Made by a program: the position numbers and the translations under genes. This document shows positions 46,813 through 56,951 of a DNA stretch of 64,000 nucleotides, piece after piece (the stretch's first letter is position 1; the number at the start of each line of letters is the position of its first letter). The notes below the pieces were generated by a model. It saw only the letters and a list, made by a program, of their open reading frames with translations, was not told the origin of the DNA and ran no database searches. This DNA comes from Listronotus oregonensis (lineage: Eukaryota > Arthropoda > Insecta > Coleoptera > Curculionidae), in contig JAHBCN010025358.1 in the NCBI GenBank assembly GCA_019359885.1, positions 62,001 to 126,000 of the forward strand, written 5' to 3'.

Positions 46813-47036
46813 CCAAGGAAGTTTGAAGGTATATGGAAGCCTAATGCTATGGCCTATTCGATCAAAAAATGTCCAGCCCACTATGAAACTAACTGTCAGA
46901 GTGGGCTCCGCCGATTCTGCGCAATAACAAATTTCCACGAAATATTTTATTGTGTTGCCTACGTAGACACTGATAAATCAGTGTGTAGTTAGGCAACACA
47001 TTACACTTTTATGAGATCTGGAGTACCGTTTTGTAT
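46813..47036 (+). mobile_element. Left-end fragment of the CCAAGGAAGTTT family (copy D)
   Basis: CCAAGGAAGTTTGAAGGTATATG to GAGTACCGTTTTG. It includes the subterminal hairpin TGTTGCCTACGTAGACACTG...CAGTGTGTAGTTAGGCAACA. The remaining element and the right end are missing. Confidence 0.75.
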
Positions 47037-47204
47037 ATCCGCGCTGTACCATCAACCGTCGTCGTCAAATTAATCTCATTGAGCTCGTGGAAAAAATACA
47101 CTAAAAACAATCTGGCAACAACGCCTGTTTTTAACCCGCGAAGAAAGTATACAGCTCGCATGCGTCAGAATGTACTGATTCTTTTTAACGAACATAGCTG
47201 CCAG

Positions 47205-47480
47205 ATTTTACAAACGAGCAGTTAGCCGTACGGGATTGGCTGGAAATAGTACAGTCAGAGCAAAAATGTGTGGGCTATGAATAACGACGCACAAAGGACT
47301 CATAAAACGTGCAGTGCAGTGTGTGTGTTTTAAAGCGATTGCTGGTATGCCATCCAGCCCAGACGATTTTTTAGTATTTAGAGAAGAAAGAATACGATTG
47401 ATCTGCTTGACTTTAAAAATTATATCGGACATTTTATGAGAAACATGGCAACTGTTGGAAGAGGAACATTAATAGGAGGA
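47205..47480 (-). pseudogene. LINE reverse-transcriptase N-terminal fragment
   Basis: The minus strand reads VKQINRILSSLNTKKSSGLD then GIPAIALKH. This is the conserved LINE block just before the fingers of RT (..L...K..GPDGIP...LK). The downstream RT is absent. It is short and isolated. Confidence 0.7.
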
Positions 47481-47588
47481 TCATGCGTAAAATTGCTAGC
47501 AAATTGTTTGGCAAATAGTTCGCTTTTCCTTCAGAGGTAGGCAATTTTAATATTACGAATAGAGGAATAAGAAAACCACTTTTTTATT

Positions 47589-47732
47589 TTACATTTTATT
47601 AATATCTGCAATAATTTCATCAAATTCTTTCATGTTAAATAGAGGAGCATCATTGTTGTATGCATCTGGATTTGGCATATCTGTCAGTTTGGCAGGTTTG
47701 GGCTCGTCCAAGAAAAAATTATGTGTTAAAGC
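47589..47732 (-). CDS. CDK20: CDK20 terminal exon
   Basis: 47 codons plus stop: ALTHNFFLDEPKPAKLTDMP, NPDAYNNDAPLFNMKEFDEI, IADINKM. It corresponds to the ALLHQYFF...ELPIP tail of human CDK20, otherwise diverged. Acceptor GATTTTTAG|GCT. AATAAA on the minus strand at 47588-47583 overlaps the region just past the stop codon. Confidence 0.88.
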   Translation of the reverse strand, partial: ALTHNFFLDEPKPAKLTDMPNPDAYNNDAPLFNMKEFDEIIADINKM

Positions 47733-50700
47733 CTAAAAATCAAAAAATAAGTAAATAAATATACTTTTTCTACTACTGTATAAATAAGAAAACTTTGTGG
47801 TCCTAGCAACGAATGATAACGAAAGAGAACCTTTGTGTTACCTGGTTGCTAAGCGTTGCTAGCTACGAAAGTAATATTTTCAGCGCCTGGACAAAAAGTA
47901 AAGAGTAAAAAAAGAAAATATGCTTGTGGGAAATATTAGGATTATTTAAAAAAGTAACTAATTTATGACAAAATATTTTAAAAACTAGGTTAGGTATTAA
48001 CATTAAAAGTAATTGTGCAATTTGAGCAATTAGCAAAAGAAATTGGAGGAATAATACTTGAATTAACAGTTTTTAAATTTGTTGTTGGGGTATCGTTATC
48101 ACCTTTAACTACGTTAATATTCATATTTTTCACTGTTACTTCATTAGAGGAAATATTGGTAGAATTTCGTGTAAAATCTTCTTTGAAATTTCCACCTTAT
48201 TACATAGGATTCAGCAATATATCCCTCCGCAACAGAAGAAGACTTCCAACCTCCATGCCTTTTAAGTCCAAAATATCGACATCCGAAGCATTGGCAAGGA
48301 ACGTAGTTGACGTTCTTCTAAAAGAATGGCCAGTGTATCTACTGATGTCTTCAAGCTTCAAAACTTCGCAATTTCTTTAGGTACATTTGAAATAGTGTGC
48401 TTTCCAATTACTTGATTAACACATTTACCTCTTTCATAACGATACAATAAACGCTCATCTAGAGCATTCCTTGGTCTCAGCTTAATATATTCCTGTAAAA
48501 ATCTGACATAAGGAACTGAGCCTTCATCGTTGGTTACTACAAAGTTTCTTTTAACTTTATTTTTAGACTCCACTATTTTTACTATAGCCACGTCATTTCT
48601 TATTTCTACATCACTTAGCTTCATTCTGTATATTTCGTCTGTCCGGCATGCCCCAGCCACTCCCATAATGGCTATTACTTTCATTGCTAAGTAACTTTGA
48701 TCAGGCGCGTTAAGTAAAACTTTATGATTTCTTATTTTTTAAAATTTTTGACTTTTTGCCTCATAACCATCGTTTTCCTTTTAATAAAAGCAACTAGTTT
48801 CTTGAACTCCGAAATATCTTGATTTTTGTTTACGGAAATTGTTAACTTGAGCATGGAATATACAGACCAGAGGGTTGGTGGTGATCACAAAATACAAAAA
48901 AAAGTGGTGATAAAGACTTTTCTTGAAAATACGCCAACATCACATTCTCGTCAATCCGCCCCACATTTTTTGTAGCAAGCCATTCAGAAAACGATTTATA
49001 TGTTTGATGGTACCTCTCTTTAGATTTGTCTGGCAGAAGTGAGGCACACGCAAGGTCAGCTGCCTTTTGGATGCCATTTTCATATTCATTTAATATTTTA
49101 AAATGGGAATTGATTTATACTAAATGTCAACAATAAATGTGTTGCTATGGATTAATTTTTACCTTACAGCAAAAAGTAAACTTTCGCATCTTGTAATGTA
49201 AATAACTATTTCTAATTTTGACATAGAACACTTTTCAACACTCATTGACGTTTTCATAACTAGTTACGAAAAGTAAACTTTTTGCAACTGGTGATGAAAG
49301 GTAAGCTATTTGACAACGTCAATGAGTTTTAAAAAGTTTTTATATTTTAAACATAAAATAAAAAGAATCATAACATATTCAAAATTAGAAAAAATATTTT
49401 GTGAAACGCGTTGGGAAACACTATTTTTCAGAACTCACAATCAGAAATCCGCTCGTTACGAAAAATAGTGCTTTTCAAAGCTGGTTTTTGAAAAGGCATT
49501 TAAACACGAAGTTTGACAGTTATTATGTGTGTTGAATTTAAAGTTCAGTTAATCAGAACAATATTTTTTTATACCTCTTTTGCAGTCAGTCTTCTACTGC
49601 CGTCATACAGCACCATTTTCTTCATCAGATCCAGAGTCGCCGCATCCGCAGTTGGTAAAATTATCCTCCACGTCTTTCCAGGGCTCGATATAAACGAAAT
49701 TTTGTGATAATCCGGCAGGCCCTTTAGGTCGGGCCAGTTTTCTTCTGTGGGTGAACCGAGAGTACTCAAAACTATTGCGAGTTGTTCTATATCTGTTTCT
49801 CCCTAAAACGATTATAGACAACCAAAAATAAACAAAAAACAGATTCTATTTATAACAGGTGTTTTTCATTTCTTTGAAAGTGTTAGACAATGGTTTCAAT
49901 AAGACTAAAATCTTGGACTTCCATTGCCTTCATTTGTTATTTGTTCACAACGTTTCGGTTAGTGATGTATCTTCAACCGTTTTCAAGTGATAACTAAAAG
50001 CTGTTCTTAAAAGCTACGACTTATATGTATACTATCCCTTGTTCACCGATGCTTGACCGACTTTTCACGGTTCAGCAACGGCTGCCAGATATTTGGAATA
50101 TCGATGCTAGGCTTGCTAAATAAATTTGGTTGCTTTGCCTCCGTAGTTCTTACTTTCAGGTGAAAGATGAACACTACGCGCAGGATGATGGACTTTCCTT
50201 GGGTTCATCGCACACTCAGTTAGAACTGCACCAATCAAACAAAAAGTTTGGCTAAGATATGTTGACGATACTTGATGGTTTCTTAAAACATTTAAATTGC
50301 CTCCGTTTGTATTAAATTCACGATGGAGAAGATGTCTGTCCACGTGATTCTGAAGTTATGGCTTGAGCTAAAATCATGAAATTTGGTGGTAGTCTTTAGC
50401 AGTGGCTAGAACCTAACGAAGCCCGTTTTTTGAATTTCGCCCCCGGGACAAAAATAGGAGCAAAAAAGTGTTTTTTTTTTACAGTTAGCCGTACGGAAGG
50501 CGTCTTACGGAGACAGAGGCTACTTAATATTGTCTCTTGCCTGGCGGAGACAGGGATCTAAGTAGAACGGATACAGTGAGAGGCTAGTAAAGGAAACGAT
50601 CGAAAAATATCAAAATAAGACAAAAAACTAACTTAAACGAGACTCTACATGACCAAACATTTATGACATTTCCATAAATTAAAGGATCTTCGAAAGATCC

Positions 50701-53700
50701 GCAGAATCGCGAATAAGTATAATATTAAAACGGCAGTTACATCACAAACTACTCTAAGAAGCATTCTTACTAAGACGAGATCAGACAACAGTGTTTCAAA
50801 TAATGATTGTATCGAAACGTCGAAATCAGGGATTGCCGAACACGCTTGGTCAAAAAACACCGTATACAATGGTCGGAAGCAAAAACCATTCATAAAGAAA
50901 CCTACTGAAAGTAAAGAACATTTAAAGAAGCTGTAATAATTGTAAACAACCAAAATGTTTTTAGCAAGCCAAGCATCGATATTTCGAACATCTGGCAGCC
51001 GTTGCTGAACCGTGAAAAGTCGGTCAAGCTTCGGTGAACAAGGGATAGTATATAAGTCGTAGCTTTTAAAAATAGTTTTTAGTTATCACTTGAAAACGGT
51101 TGGAGATATAAACAAATAAAGACAATGGAAGTCCAAGATTTTAATGTTATTGAGGTGTTTTTCAATTACGACATAAGAGCGCTCTGCATTGTGGTGCATA
51201 ATGCGCTTTTGTGCCGTAATTGAAAAACACCCAAGGTTATAAATAGAATATGTTTTTTGTTTATTTTTAATTGCCTATACAGTATGTCCACGGAAAGGTG
51301 TTGAAGAGAAAAAACTTTTTTATTTTTGATTTTAACGAAAAAGTTACCTTGATAAAATTTTTGCTACTTCTAAGAGTAAGATTGAGATAGAAACATTTAA
51401 CATATTTTATACGGGGTGTTCAGAAAATTGAAAAAACTTAAAATGGTACAAGAGTAAAGTGCATTTATTTGATAAGATATGAAAATAAGTTACTAGGAAA
51501 AGTTGTTTAAAATTAAAAGGTAGTCTCTTATACCAATTTTTGAAAAAATCCGCCTACTTTTATTTATTTGTGATTAAATTTATTTTAATATCAATTTATA
51601 ATCAAATTTTTGCTGTTAAGTATGCATTTAAAGCTGACGATACTGCGGCTAATGAATTATAAAAGCCAAGTGTCAATAAAGCTTGTCACTATCAACGCCT
51701 ACTAGTACAAACATTTTAAATTAGTTAATTGATAATGAAATTTTAATTACAAATAAATAAAAGTGGCCGATTTTTTTAAAAATTGGTATTAGAGACTACC
51801 TTTACGTTTGAACAACTTTTTCTAGTAACTTATTTCCATATCTTTGCAAATAAATGCACTTTACTCTTGTACATTTTAAGTTTTTTAATTTTCCAAACAC
51901 CGCGTATAAAATATGTTAAATATTTTATCCCAATCTTATTAGAAGTAGCAAATATTTTTATTTAAAATAACTTTTTTCGATAAAATTAAAAATAAAGAAG
52001 TTTTCGTAAACACCTTTCTGTGGAAAACACCATACGTCCACGGAAAAGGTGTTGAATAGTAAAAACTTCTTTATTTTTAATTTTATCAAAAAAACTACCT
52101 TAAAAAAAAAATTTCTACTTTTTAAAAAACAAATTGGGACAAACACATTTAACAAATTTTATACGGTACTAAAAATTGAAAAACTTTAAAAGGTTCAAGA
52201 GTAAAGTGCATTTATTTGAGAAGATATGGAAATAAGTTACTAGGAAAAGTTGTTCAAAAGTAAAAGATAGTTTCTTATATCAATTTTCAAAAAAATTGGC
52301 CTACTTTTATTAACTTGTGATAAAAATTATTTTAATATTAATTAACTAATTCCAAATTAACAACTCATTATTGTACTAGTAGGCGTTGATAGTGACAAGC
52401 TTTATTGACACTTTGCTTTTATAATTCATTAGCCGCAGTAACGTCAGCTTTAAATGCTTACTTAACAGCAAAAAATTTGACAAAATTGATATTAAAAATT
52501 TAAATTGATATTAAAATAAATTTAATTATAAATAAATAAAAATAGACCGATTTTTTCAGAAATTAGTATAAGAGACTATCTTTTAATTTTGAATAACTTT
52601 TCCCAGTAACTTATTTCCATATCTTCTCAAATAAATGCACTTTACTCATGTACCATTTTAAGTTTTTTCAATTTTCTGAACACCGCGTATATAATATTTT
52701 TAATGTTTCTATCCCAATCCTACTCTTAGAAGTAGCAAAATTTTTTATCAAGAGTAGCTTTTTTCGATAAAATCAAAAATAAAAAAGTTTTTTCTCTTTA
52801 ACACCTTTTCCGTGGACATACTGTATATAATCGTTTATCGATCGCCAAAAAATTTGTACTAAAAAGATAAAGAAATTTAATACATACTGGGAACAATGGC
52901 GCCCTGTTAACCATCTCGGCAATAATACAGCCTACAGACCACATGTCGACAGAAGGACTGTACGTTCTTGATCCGTACAGTAGTTCTGGCGCTCTGTACC
53001 ATCGAGTGGCGACTTGGTGTGAGTACTGTCGAGAAACATTTTCATTGTAAATTCTTGCCAATCCAAAATCGGCAATTTTTAAAATCCTTTTTGGTGAAAT
53101 AAGGAGATTTGCCGGTTTTATGTCCTGTAAAATATATCTTTTTTAAAAAAAGTCATTTTAATCATGCTATCATTAGTAAATTATGAGATAATTTGTAGCC
53201 GTCTTGGCTGGACCCGGAGCTTTTTATTAATTTGAAGGCTTCGTGTTGGTAAAATTTAACACTTACCCTGTGCATGATGTGATTCTTATGCATAAAATAT
53301 ACTCCTTTTAGCAACATTTTTGCATACGTTTTTATTTGTGGCAATGTTAGTTCGCTCTCTTTTAAAATTTCTTGTAAGCTACAAGGTAGAAATTCCATAA
53401 CGAGAACAACGGAACTGCCCATGCTTGTTACATCGAAAAGTTTGACTATCTAAAATTTTAAGATATCTTTTTATGTGGCCCGTTGACAAAAGTTTAAACT
53501 GATCTACAGGGTTTAAATGTTTTAATCTACAAATAAAAAATGATTATTTTTCCCCACTTAAAAGTTTTTAAAAAAATTGGCAACAGCGCTACCCAGAAGC
53601 CTTGTGCATGAGTCAAGTCAGTTGTACATTGTGTGTACTGTCGCGATATTTTTGTCCGTTCAAATGTTTTTAAATAGGGAAAATATGCCGATATGTTATT

Positions 53701-56700
53701 ATTTTACGCGAAAACTTGTTTCGTCAAAGTGAGGCTAGAGGACGACATTTTGAGCGACTTAAGTAACTAAAATGCAGCTGTTTTTTTTTTATAATTAGAG
53801 AGATTCCATTCTTCAAGCAAAATAAAAAAGTGCTGTCTTAAAACATAATAATTTGTATTCTTAAAATGGTTATTCAGCCTAATTTTATGGTAAGTACCAT
53901 AATTTTAAATTACAAATAAAAACTCCGGTTACTTTAAGTTACAAGTTTATTGATGAAATCTCGTGAACGAAACGTTGTTGAAAAAAATATATTCAGATTC
54001 GCAATGGGCGACCAAAAAAAACCCCGGAATCAAAAAATCATTAAAATTGGAGAAGGGCGTAATTAAGTAAAAAATTGCCAAAATACTTTAGTTTTTTGTT
54101 AAAATTGAAATTTATAAAATAAAAAGGTAATTTAAAAAAAATTGAACCCACTTAAAAAAAAATTAATCAAAATTATAAAATAATCTTTTTTATATATACC
54201 ATATTAGTACAGGAAAGAAGGTAATTTTTTTTGTAAAATGAGGCAGTAATTTCGGGAAAATCAGATCAACTTGAAATTTTTTGAAATTTGTCAAGAAAGG
54301 TGTCAAATATGGAATTAAACAAGTTTTATTACTGGGATTTGGTCCAAAAAGCTGTAAAAATTAGCCTTTATATTTTATTATAAAACAATTTTTTGGCCAA
54401 GAATAAAAAAATATTTGAATGTTCATAAAAATAGGTACCGGGGTTTTTTTTGGGTCAATGATTACGATTTTAATGTCATAAATTTCTGAAACACCCTTAA
54501 AACATTAAAAACTACCCTTTTTTAGGGTTTTTTTGAAATATTTTGGAAGTAAAGCTCGAATTATCAAATATTGGCCATTTTTTAGGGGCTTAAAACTACC
54601 CCATAATAAGAAAGAATACAAGAAACATGACCTCAGATTATTCTTTTTATATTTTAATCAATTTTTTGAAAATATTTTATCGTATTTTGTCTAATATGAT
54701 ATTCATTCCTCCTCCCCCAGGGGGTAAAAAGTACCCCTAAATTAAAAAAATGAAAAAAACGTTATTAAATTTTTCTGTTGCAACTTTTCGTTTTAGAACG
54801 GACAAACTAACAATATTTTCAGTAATAAGAAATTATTAGCCCCCGCATCCCCGGGAAATGAGGGACCCAATGGATTAACAATAAAAAATTGTATTGGCTA
54901 ATAAGAAGATGTACAATGAACCATTTTAAAGCTAAGGTTATGTCAGGTGATGGCAAATCTTAATTGGATTGACCAATTTTATAAATATTTCACCCGAAAA
55001 AAAAAACATTGATGGTTGCAAACATAAAATATGCACTTTTAAACGGCCAAATCTCCTTCCAGATGAAAGATTGATAAAAAAATTAAAATAAAAACAACTC
55101 TGAATAAAGGTTTACAAGCTACAAAGTTTGGCTGTTTTAAAAATGTCTTACAAAAAACAAGATTTGACTCTCATTTATCAGTCCAAAACATAAAAAATAA
55201 TTATCCGATAGGGCTAAAAATGACTGGACATATTTAGGGACATGTGTCCCAGATTAAAAAGACCAGATACGAAACATAGCGTGGCGGCACGGTCAGCGTC
55301 CCCCACTATAATGGTCCGCTCAACGGCCGGATCATTTAGTACGGGAGCCGTTTCTCGCGTGCGTTGAACTGTTTAGTTTACTAGTTACTGTGAAACGAGG
55401 CTAGTACGGGCGTAAAAGTCAGTTTTAATATATTTATTATTTTCGACTTTTATAACATGACAGGTTATAAGTGCATATGTAGATGCTGTACATCTAATAA
55501 TAATAAAATAACTTTTTTTTCGCTTCCAAGTGACTCTATACGGTAAGTTCGATTTATTTATTCAGATTCAAAAATCACAATAGACATTTTTTAGACGTGA
55601 AGCTTGGCTTCGTGCTGCTATAATAATCACACTTTCAAATTATAATGCGCTTAAAATTGTCAGAACTTAAAAAAAATTAATTATGAATATTGTAAGGGTG
55701 ATTAATTGAGAATTTGAATATTTCAACATTGGTATTTCTATCATAATACGCGTTGTAAGATTTGAATATTGCAATATTGGTATTTCTACTATTATATGAT
55801 TTATTGGAGATATTCTAGTGTAAATAAAAAATTCCTGCTGTGCCTAAGTTATTATTTGGACGCTTGAAGAAAAAATATACAGGGTGCCCGAAAAGTCTGG
55901 ACTGGGTCAAATATCTCGAGAACGAAAGGTTGGATTTCCAAGATTGCAACTAAACTTTGTTTTTGACACAATTGTCTATCTAATTCTTATGTCAAAAACC
56001 ACCCCCGCCCCTCTTAAGGGGGTGAACGTAAGGGTGGTTTTATAATTTTAAATAGAACCCCAATTTTCACCCCCCAACCCCCGCCACCCCTTCACAGGGG
56101 ATGAAAAAAAAAACGAAAAAAAAAGTTAAAAAAATAAAACTAAAACTGAACAGTTTAAATATTTAATTAAATTGCCTACTTACACACTGATTTACCAGTG
56201 TGTAAGTAGGCAACACATAAAATTATTTCGTGGAATTTCATTATTGCGCAAAATCGGCGGGGCCAACTCTGACAGTTATTTTCATACTGAGCTAGACATT
56301 TTTTGATCGAATGGGCCATAGCATTGGGCTTCCATACACCTTTAAACTTCCTTGGTTACTTCAAGTACCTGCTTTTTACCCGTGCTTTTCGTGATTTTAC
56401 CTCCTTTACGAAATTAAAAAAAGGTACGAAACAAATTAGGAGCTTATAATTTTTTTAAATTATGGTGCCAGCAAATTCATTAAATACAAATAAAGTTATT
56501 ACAACAATTATTAAGCCTTATCACTCTAATCTTACATTTTTAGCTTTTAATGCCCTTAAGGCACATATTTCCCTCAATGTATTCTTCGGTATTCCCAAAT
56601 CCGGATTTACAGCGATCTTTTTAACGCCACCTTTTTGTTGGTCCTTAGATCGACACCTTGAAACACATATCCGTGGGCCCCCTCTCCTGCCCTCCCAGTT

Positions 56701-56744
56701 ATCTTGTAATTTTCCATAATTTTGTCTTCGTTTATTAACGCCAT
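47589..56744 (-). CDS. CDK20: Cyclin-dependent kinase 20 (CDK20/CCRK), five exons, one frameshift
   Basis: Serine/threonine kinase of the CDK family; CCRK and its Chlamydomonas relative LF2 act upstream of MAK/ICK-type kinases in cilium length control. Minus-strand exons 56744-56536, 53449-53267, 53124-52888, 49802-49575 and 47732-47589 give about 333 aa (human 346). Visible landmarks are the glycine loop GEGAHGYVFQG, VALK, a PSTAIRE-equivalent helix PKNTLREICALRAL, HRD split over exons 2/3 followed by IKPANLL, DFGLAR, and VATRWYRAPELLYG. The usual T-loop Thr (YTHQVATRW in human) is Ser here (YSHQ). Also present are DMWSVGC and DYHKISF. Exon 1 lacks one A in an A-run (56618-56622) within the VALKK codons, which shifts frame. 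The other four exons are intact, so I favour a consensus error over a pseudogene. Confidence 0.93.
48000..49120 (-). pseudogene. Crypton-type tyrosine recombinase relic in CDK20 intron 4
   Basis: The minus strand reads, over three frames, ADLACASLLPDKSKERYHQT and YKSFSEWLATKNVGRIDENV (49060-48940), then TLWSVYSMLKLT. Next comes an intact ORF at 48684-48358 with MGVAGACRTDEIYRMKLSDV and NQVIGKHTISNVPKEIAKF. Finally RYTGHSFRRTSTTFLANASD and HGGWKSSSVAEGYI (48320-48210). Arg of ACRTDE, HSFR and the Tyr of EGYI sit where the R, HxxR and nucleophile of tyrosine recombinases belong. At least three frameshifts inactivate it. Similar YR proteins are known as Crypton transposons or Crypton-derived host genes. 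Confidence 0.8.
49575..49802 (-). CDS. CDK20: CDK20 exon 4
   Basis: 76 codons: GETDIEQLAIVLSTLGSPTE, ENWPDLKGLPDYHKISFISS, then PGKTWRIILPTADAATLDLM, KKMVLYDGSRRLTAKE. It matches the C-lobe of CDK20 (human NDIEQL..., LPDYNKISF). Acceptor CGTTTTAG|GGA, donor GAG|GTATAA. Confidence 0.95.
49893..51152 (+). pseudogene. Penelope-like retroelement remnant with inverted ends
   Basis: Ends of about 210 bp are inverted copies (49893-50110 and 50945-51152: TTGGACTTCCATTG versus CAATGGAAGTCCAA; GTTCAGCAACGGCTGCCAGA versus its complement). Between them on the plus strand are RT-like pieces: YAQDDGLSLGSS near 50175, and VWLRYVDDT near 50250, which matches the RYVDDT catalytic box of Penelope-like RTs. 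After a gap comes SGIAEHAWSKNTVYNG near 50840, similar to the GIY-YIG endonuclease region (..AEH....H.I.W). Frameshifted and internally deleted. Lies antisense in CDK20 intron 3. Confidence 0.6.
51153..51232. repeat. 80-bp hairpin
   Basis: GGTGTTTTTCAATTACG... and its complement CGTAATTGAAAAACACC bracket AGAGCGC/GCGC and a loop around CATTGTGGTG. It directly abuts the Penelope-like right end. Confidence 0.75.
51280..52823. mobile_element. Tandem foldback P4 (AGTATGTCCACGG ends) in CDK20 intron 3
   Basis: Outer ends CAGTATGTCCACGGAAAGGT and ACCTTTTCCGTGGACATACTG are flanked by TA. Near 52005-52055 a second pair of ends (AACACCTTTCTGTGG and GTCCACGGAAAAGGTGTTGA) lies back to back. The locus is therefore two palindromic units of about 750 bp joined at 52028. 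Each unit is itself an inverted repeat through GCATTTATTTGA.AAGATATG and TAAAGCTGACG. Confidence 0.83.
52888..53124 (-). CDS. CDK20: CDK20 exon 3
   Basis: 79 codons: DIKPANLLISPKRILKIADF, GLARIYNENVSRQYSHQVAT, RWYRAPELLYGSRTYSPSVD, MWSVGCIIAEMVNRAPLFP. Catalytic Asp of HRD is residue 1, DFG is at 19-21, APE at 45-47. Acceptor TTTTACAG|GAC, donor CCA|GTATGT. Confidence 0.96.
53267..53449 (-). CDS. CDK20: CDK20 exon 2
   Basis: 61 codons: IVKLFDVTSMGSSVVLVMEF, LPCSLQEILKESELTLPQIK, TYAKMLLKGVYFMHKNHIMH and R. Contains the hinge (VMEF) and ends inside the HRD motif. Acceptor ATTTTAG|ATA and donor CAGG|GTAAGTG. Confidence 0.94.
53450..55456. other. CDK20 intron 1, left part
   Basis: No exon. 53940-54070 (GATGAAATCTCGTGAACGAA, CGTTG, ...CCAAAAAAAACCCC, AAAATTGGAGAAG) is half of an FB-family foldback arm. 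54200-54900 shows many homopolymers. The remainder is AT-rich without recognisable content. Confidence 0.45.
55457..55542 (+). CDS. THAP-like mini-ORF, exon 1 (antisense in CDK20 intron 1)
   Basis: MTGYKCICRCCTSNNNKITF then FSLPSDSI, ending at a consensus donor CG|GTAAGTT. The C-x2-C pair, short strand (KITFFSLP) and following splice to REAWLRAA resemble the first half of a THAP zinc finger (C2CH, ..F..P....R..W..A). The later CxxH half is not present before the stop. Could be a P-type transposon first exon or a decayed gene. Confidence 0.4.
55595..55670 (+). CDS. THAP-like mini-ORF, exon 2
   Basis: After the acceptor CATTTTTTAG the frame completes CG|A (Arg) and reads REAWLRAAIIITLSNYNALK then IVRT and TAA. 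R..W.RA is the conserved middle of THAP domains. With exon 1 it makes a 53-aa product. Whether it is ever spliced so is inference. Confidence 0.38.
55671..55878. other. Spacer with short direct repeat
   Basis: GAATTTGAATATTTCAACAT and GGTATTTCTA recur about 50 bp apart (55710-55790). No gene. Confidence 0.4.
55879..56160. mobile_element. One-ended CAGGGTGCCC foldback fragment
   Basis: ATACAGGGTGCCCGAAAAGT begins an element resembling other TA-flanked CAGGGTG elements. An internal hairpin pairs AAAACCACCC...CTTAAGGGGG. It is cut at about 56160 by the element E fragment, and the other end is absent. Confidence 0.5.
56166..56355 (-). mobile_element. End fragment of the CCAAGGAAGTTT family (copy E)
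   Basis: Reverse complement of the left end of the family. The hairpin CCTACTTACACACTG...CAGTGTGTAAGTAGG lies at 56173-56213, and the terminus CTTTAAACTTCCTTGG ends at 56355. It lies about 180 bp from the CDK20 exon 1 donor. Confidence 0.75.
56536..56744 (-). CDS. CDK20: CDK20 exon 1 (frameshifted by one missing A)
   Basis: Reads MALINEDKIMENYKITGRAG, EGAHGYVFQGVDLRTNKKVA, then needs one extra base to continue KKIAVNPDLGIPKNTLREIC, ALRALKAKN. Two in-frame ATGs exist: 56744, and 56717 (MENYKI). The second aligns with the human start and has the better context (A at -3, G at +4). Donor AAAAT|GTAAGA. Confidence 0.85.
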
Positions 56745-56951
56745 TAATTTTTAAAATCCCAAAATATGACAAGAAAATGTTTGTTTAGGTTAAGATTGTA
56801 TGGACAGCGATGTTGCTAATGGCAACCGTGGCTCAATAGTTGCGTGGTTACCATGATACGAAATGGGCAATATATACAAAGGTTACCAGTGGTGGATCTA
56901 GGGATTTTACAAAGGGGTAACTAGGCTTTTCAGAATTTCACACCAAATATA
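56745..56951 (-). promoter_or_regulatory. CDK20 5' flank
   Basis: The region immediately upstream of the CDK20 ATG (minus strand) until the next transposon. No TATA box is obvious. GGTTACC/GGTAACC-like GTTACCATGATACG and GTTGCTAATGGCAACC (56812-56826 and 56846-56858) look like an RFX X-box (GTTGCC-N-GGCAAC type), known to control ciliary genes. Tentative. Confidence 0.35.

Noticed and set aside
50645..50953. 102-codon minus-strand frame
   Set aside because: It is the antisense of the Penelope-like endonuclease region.
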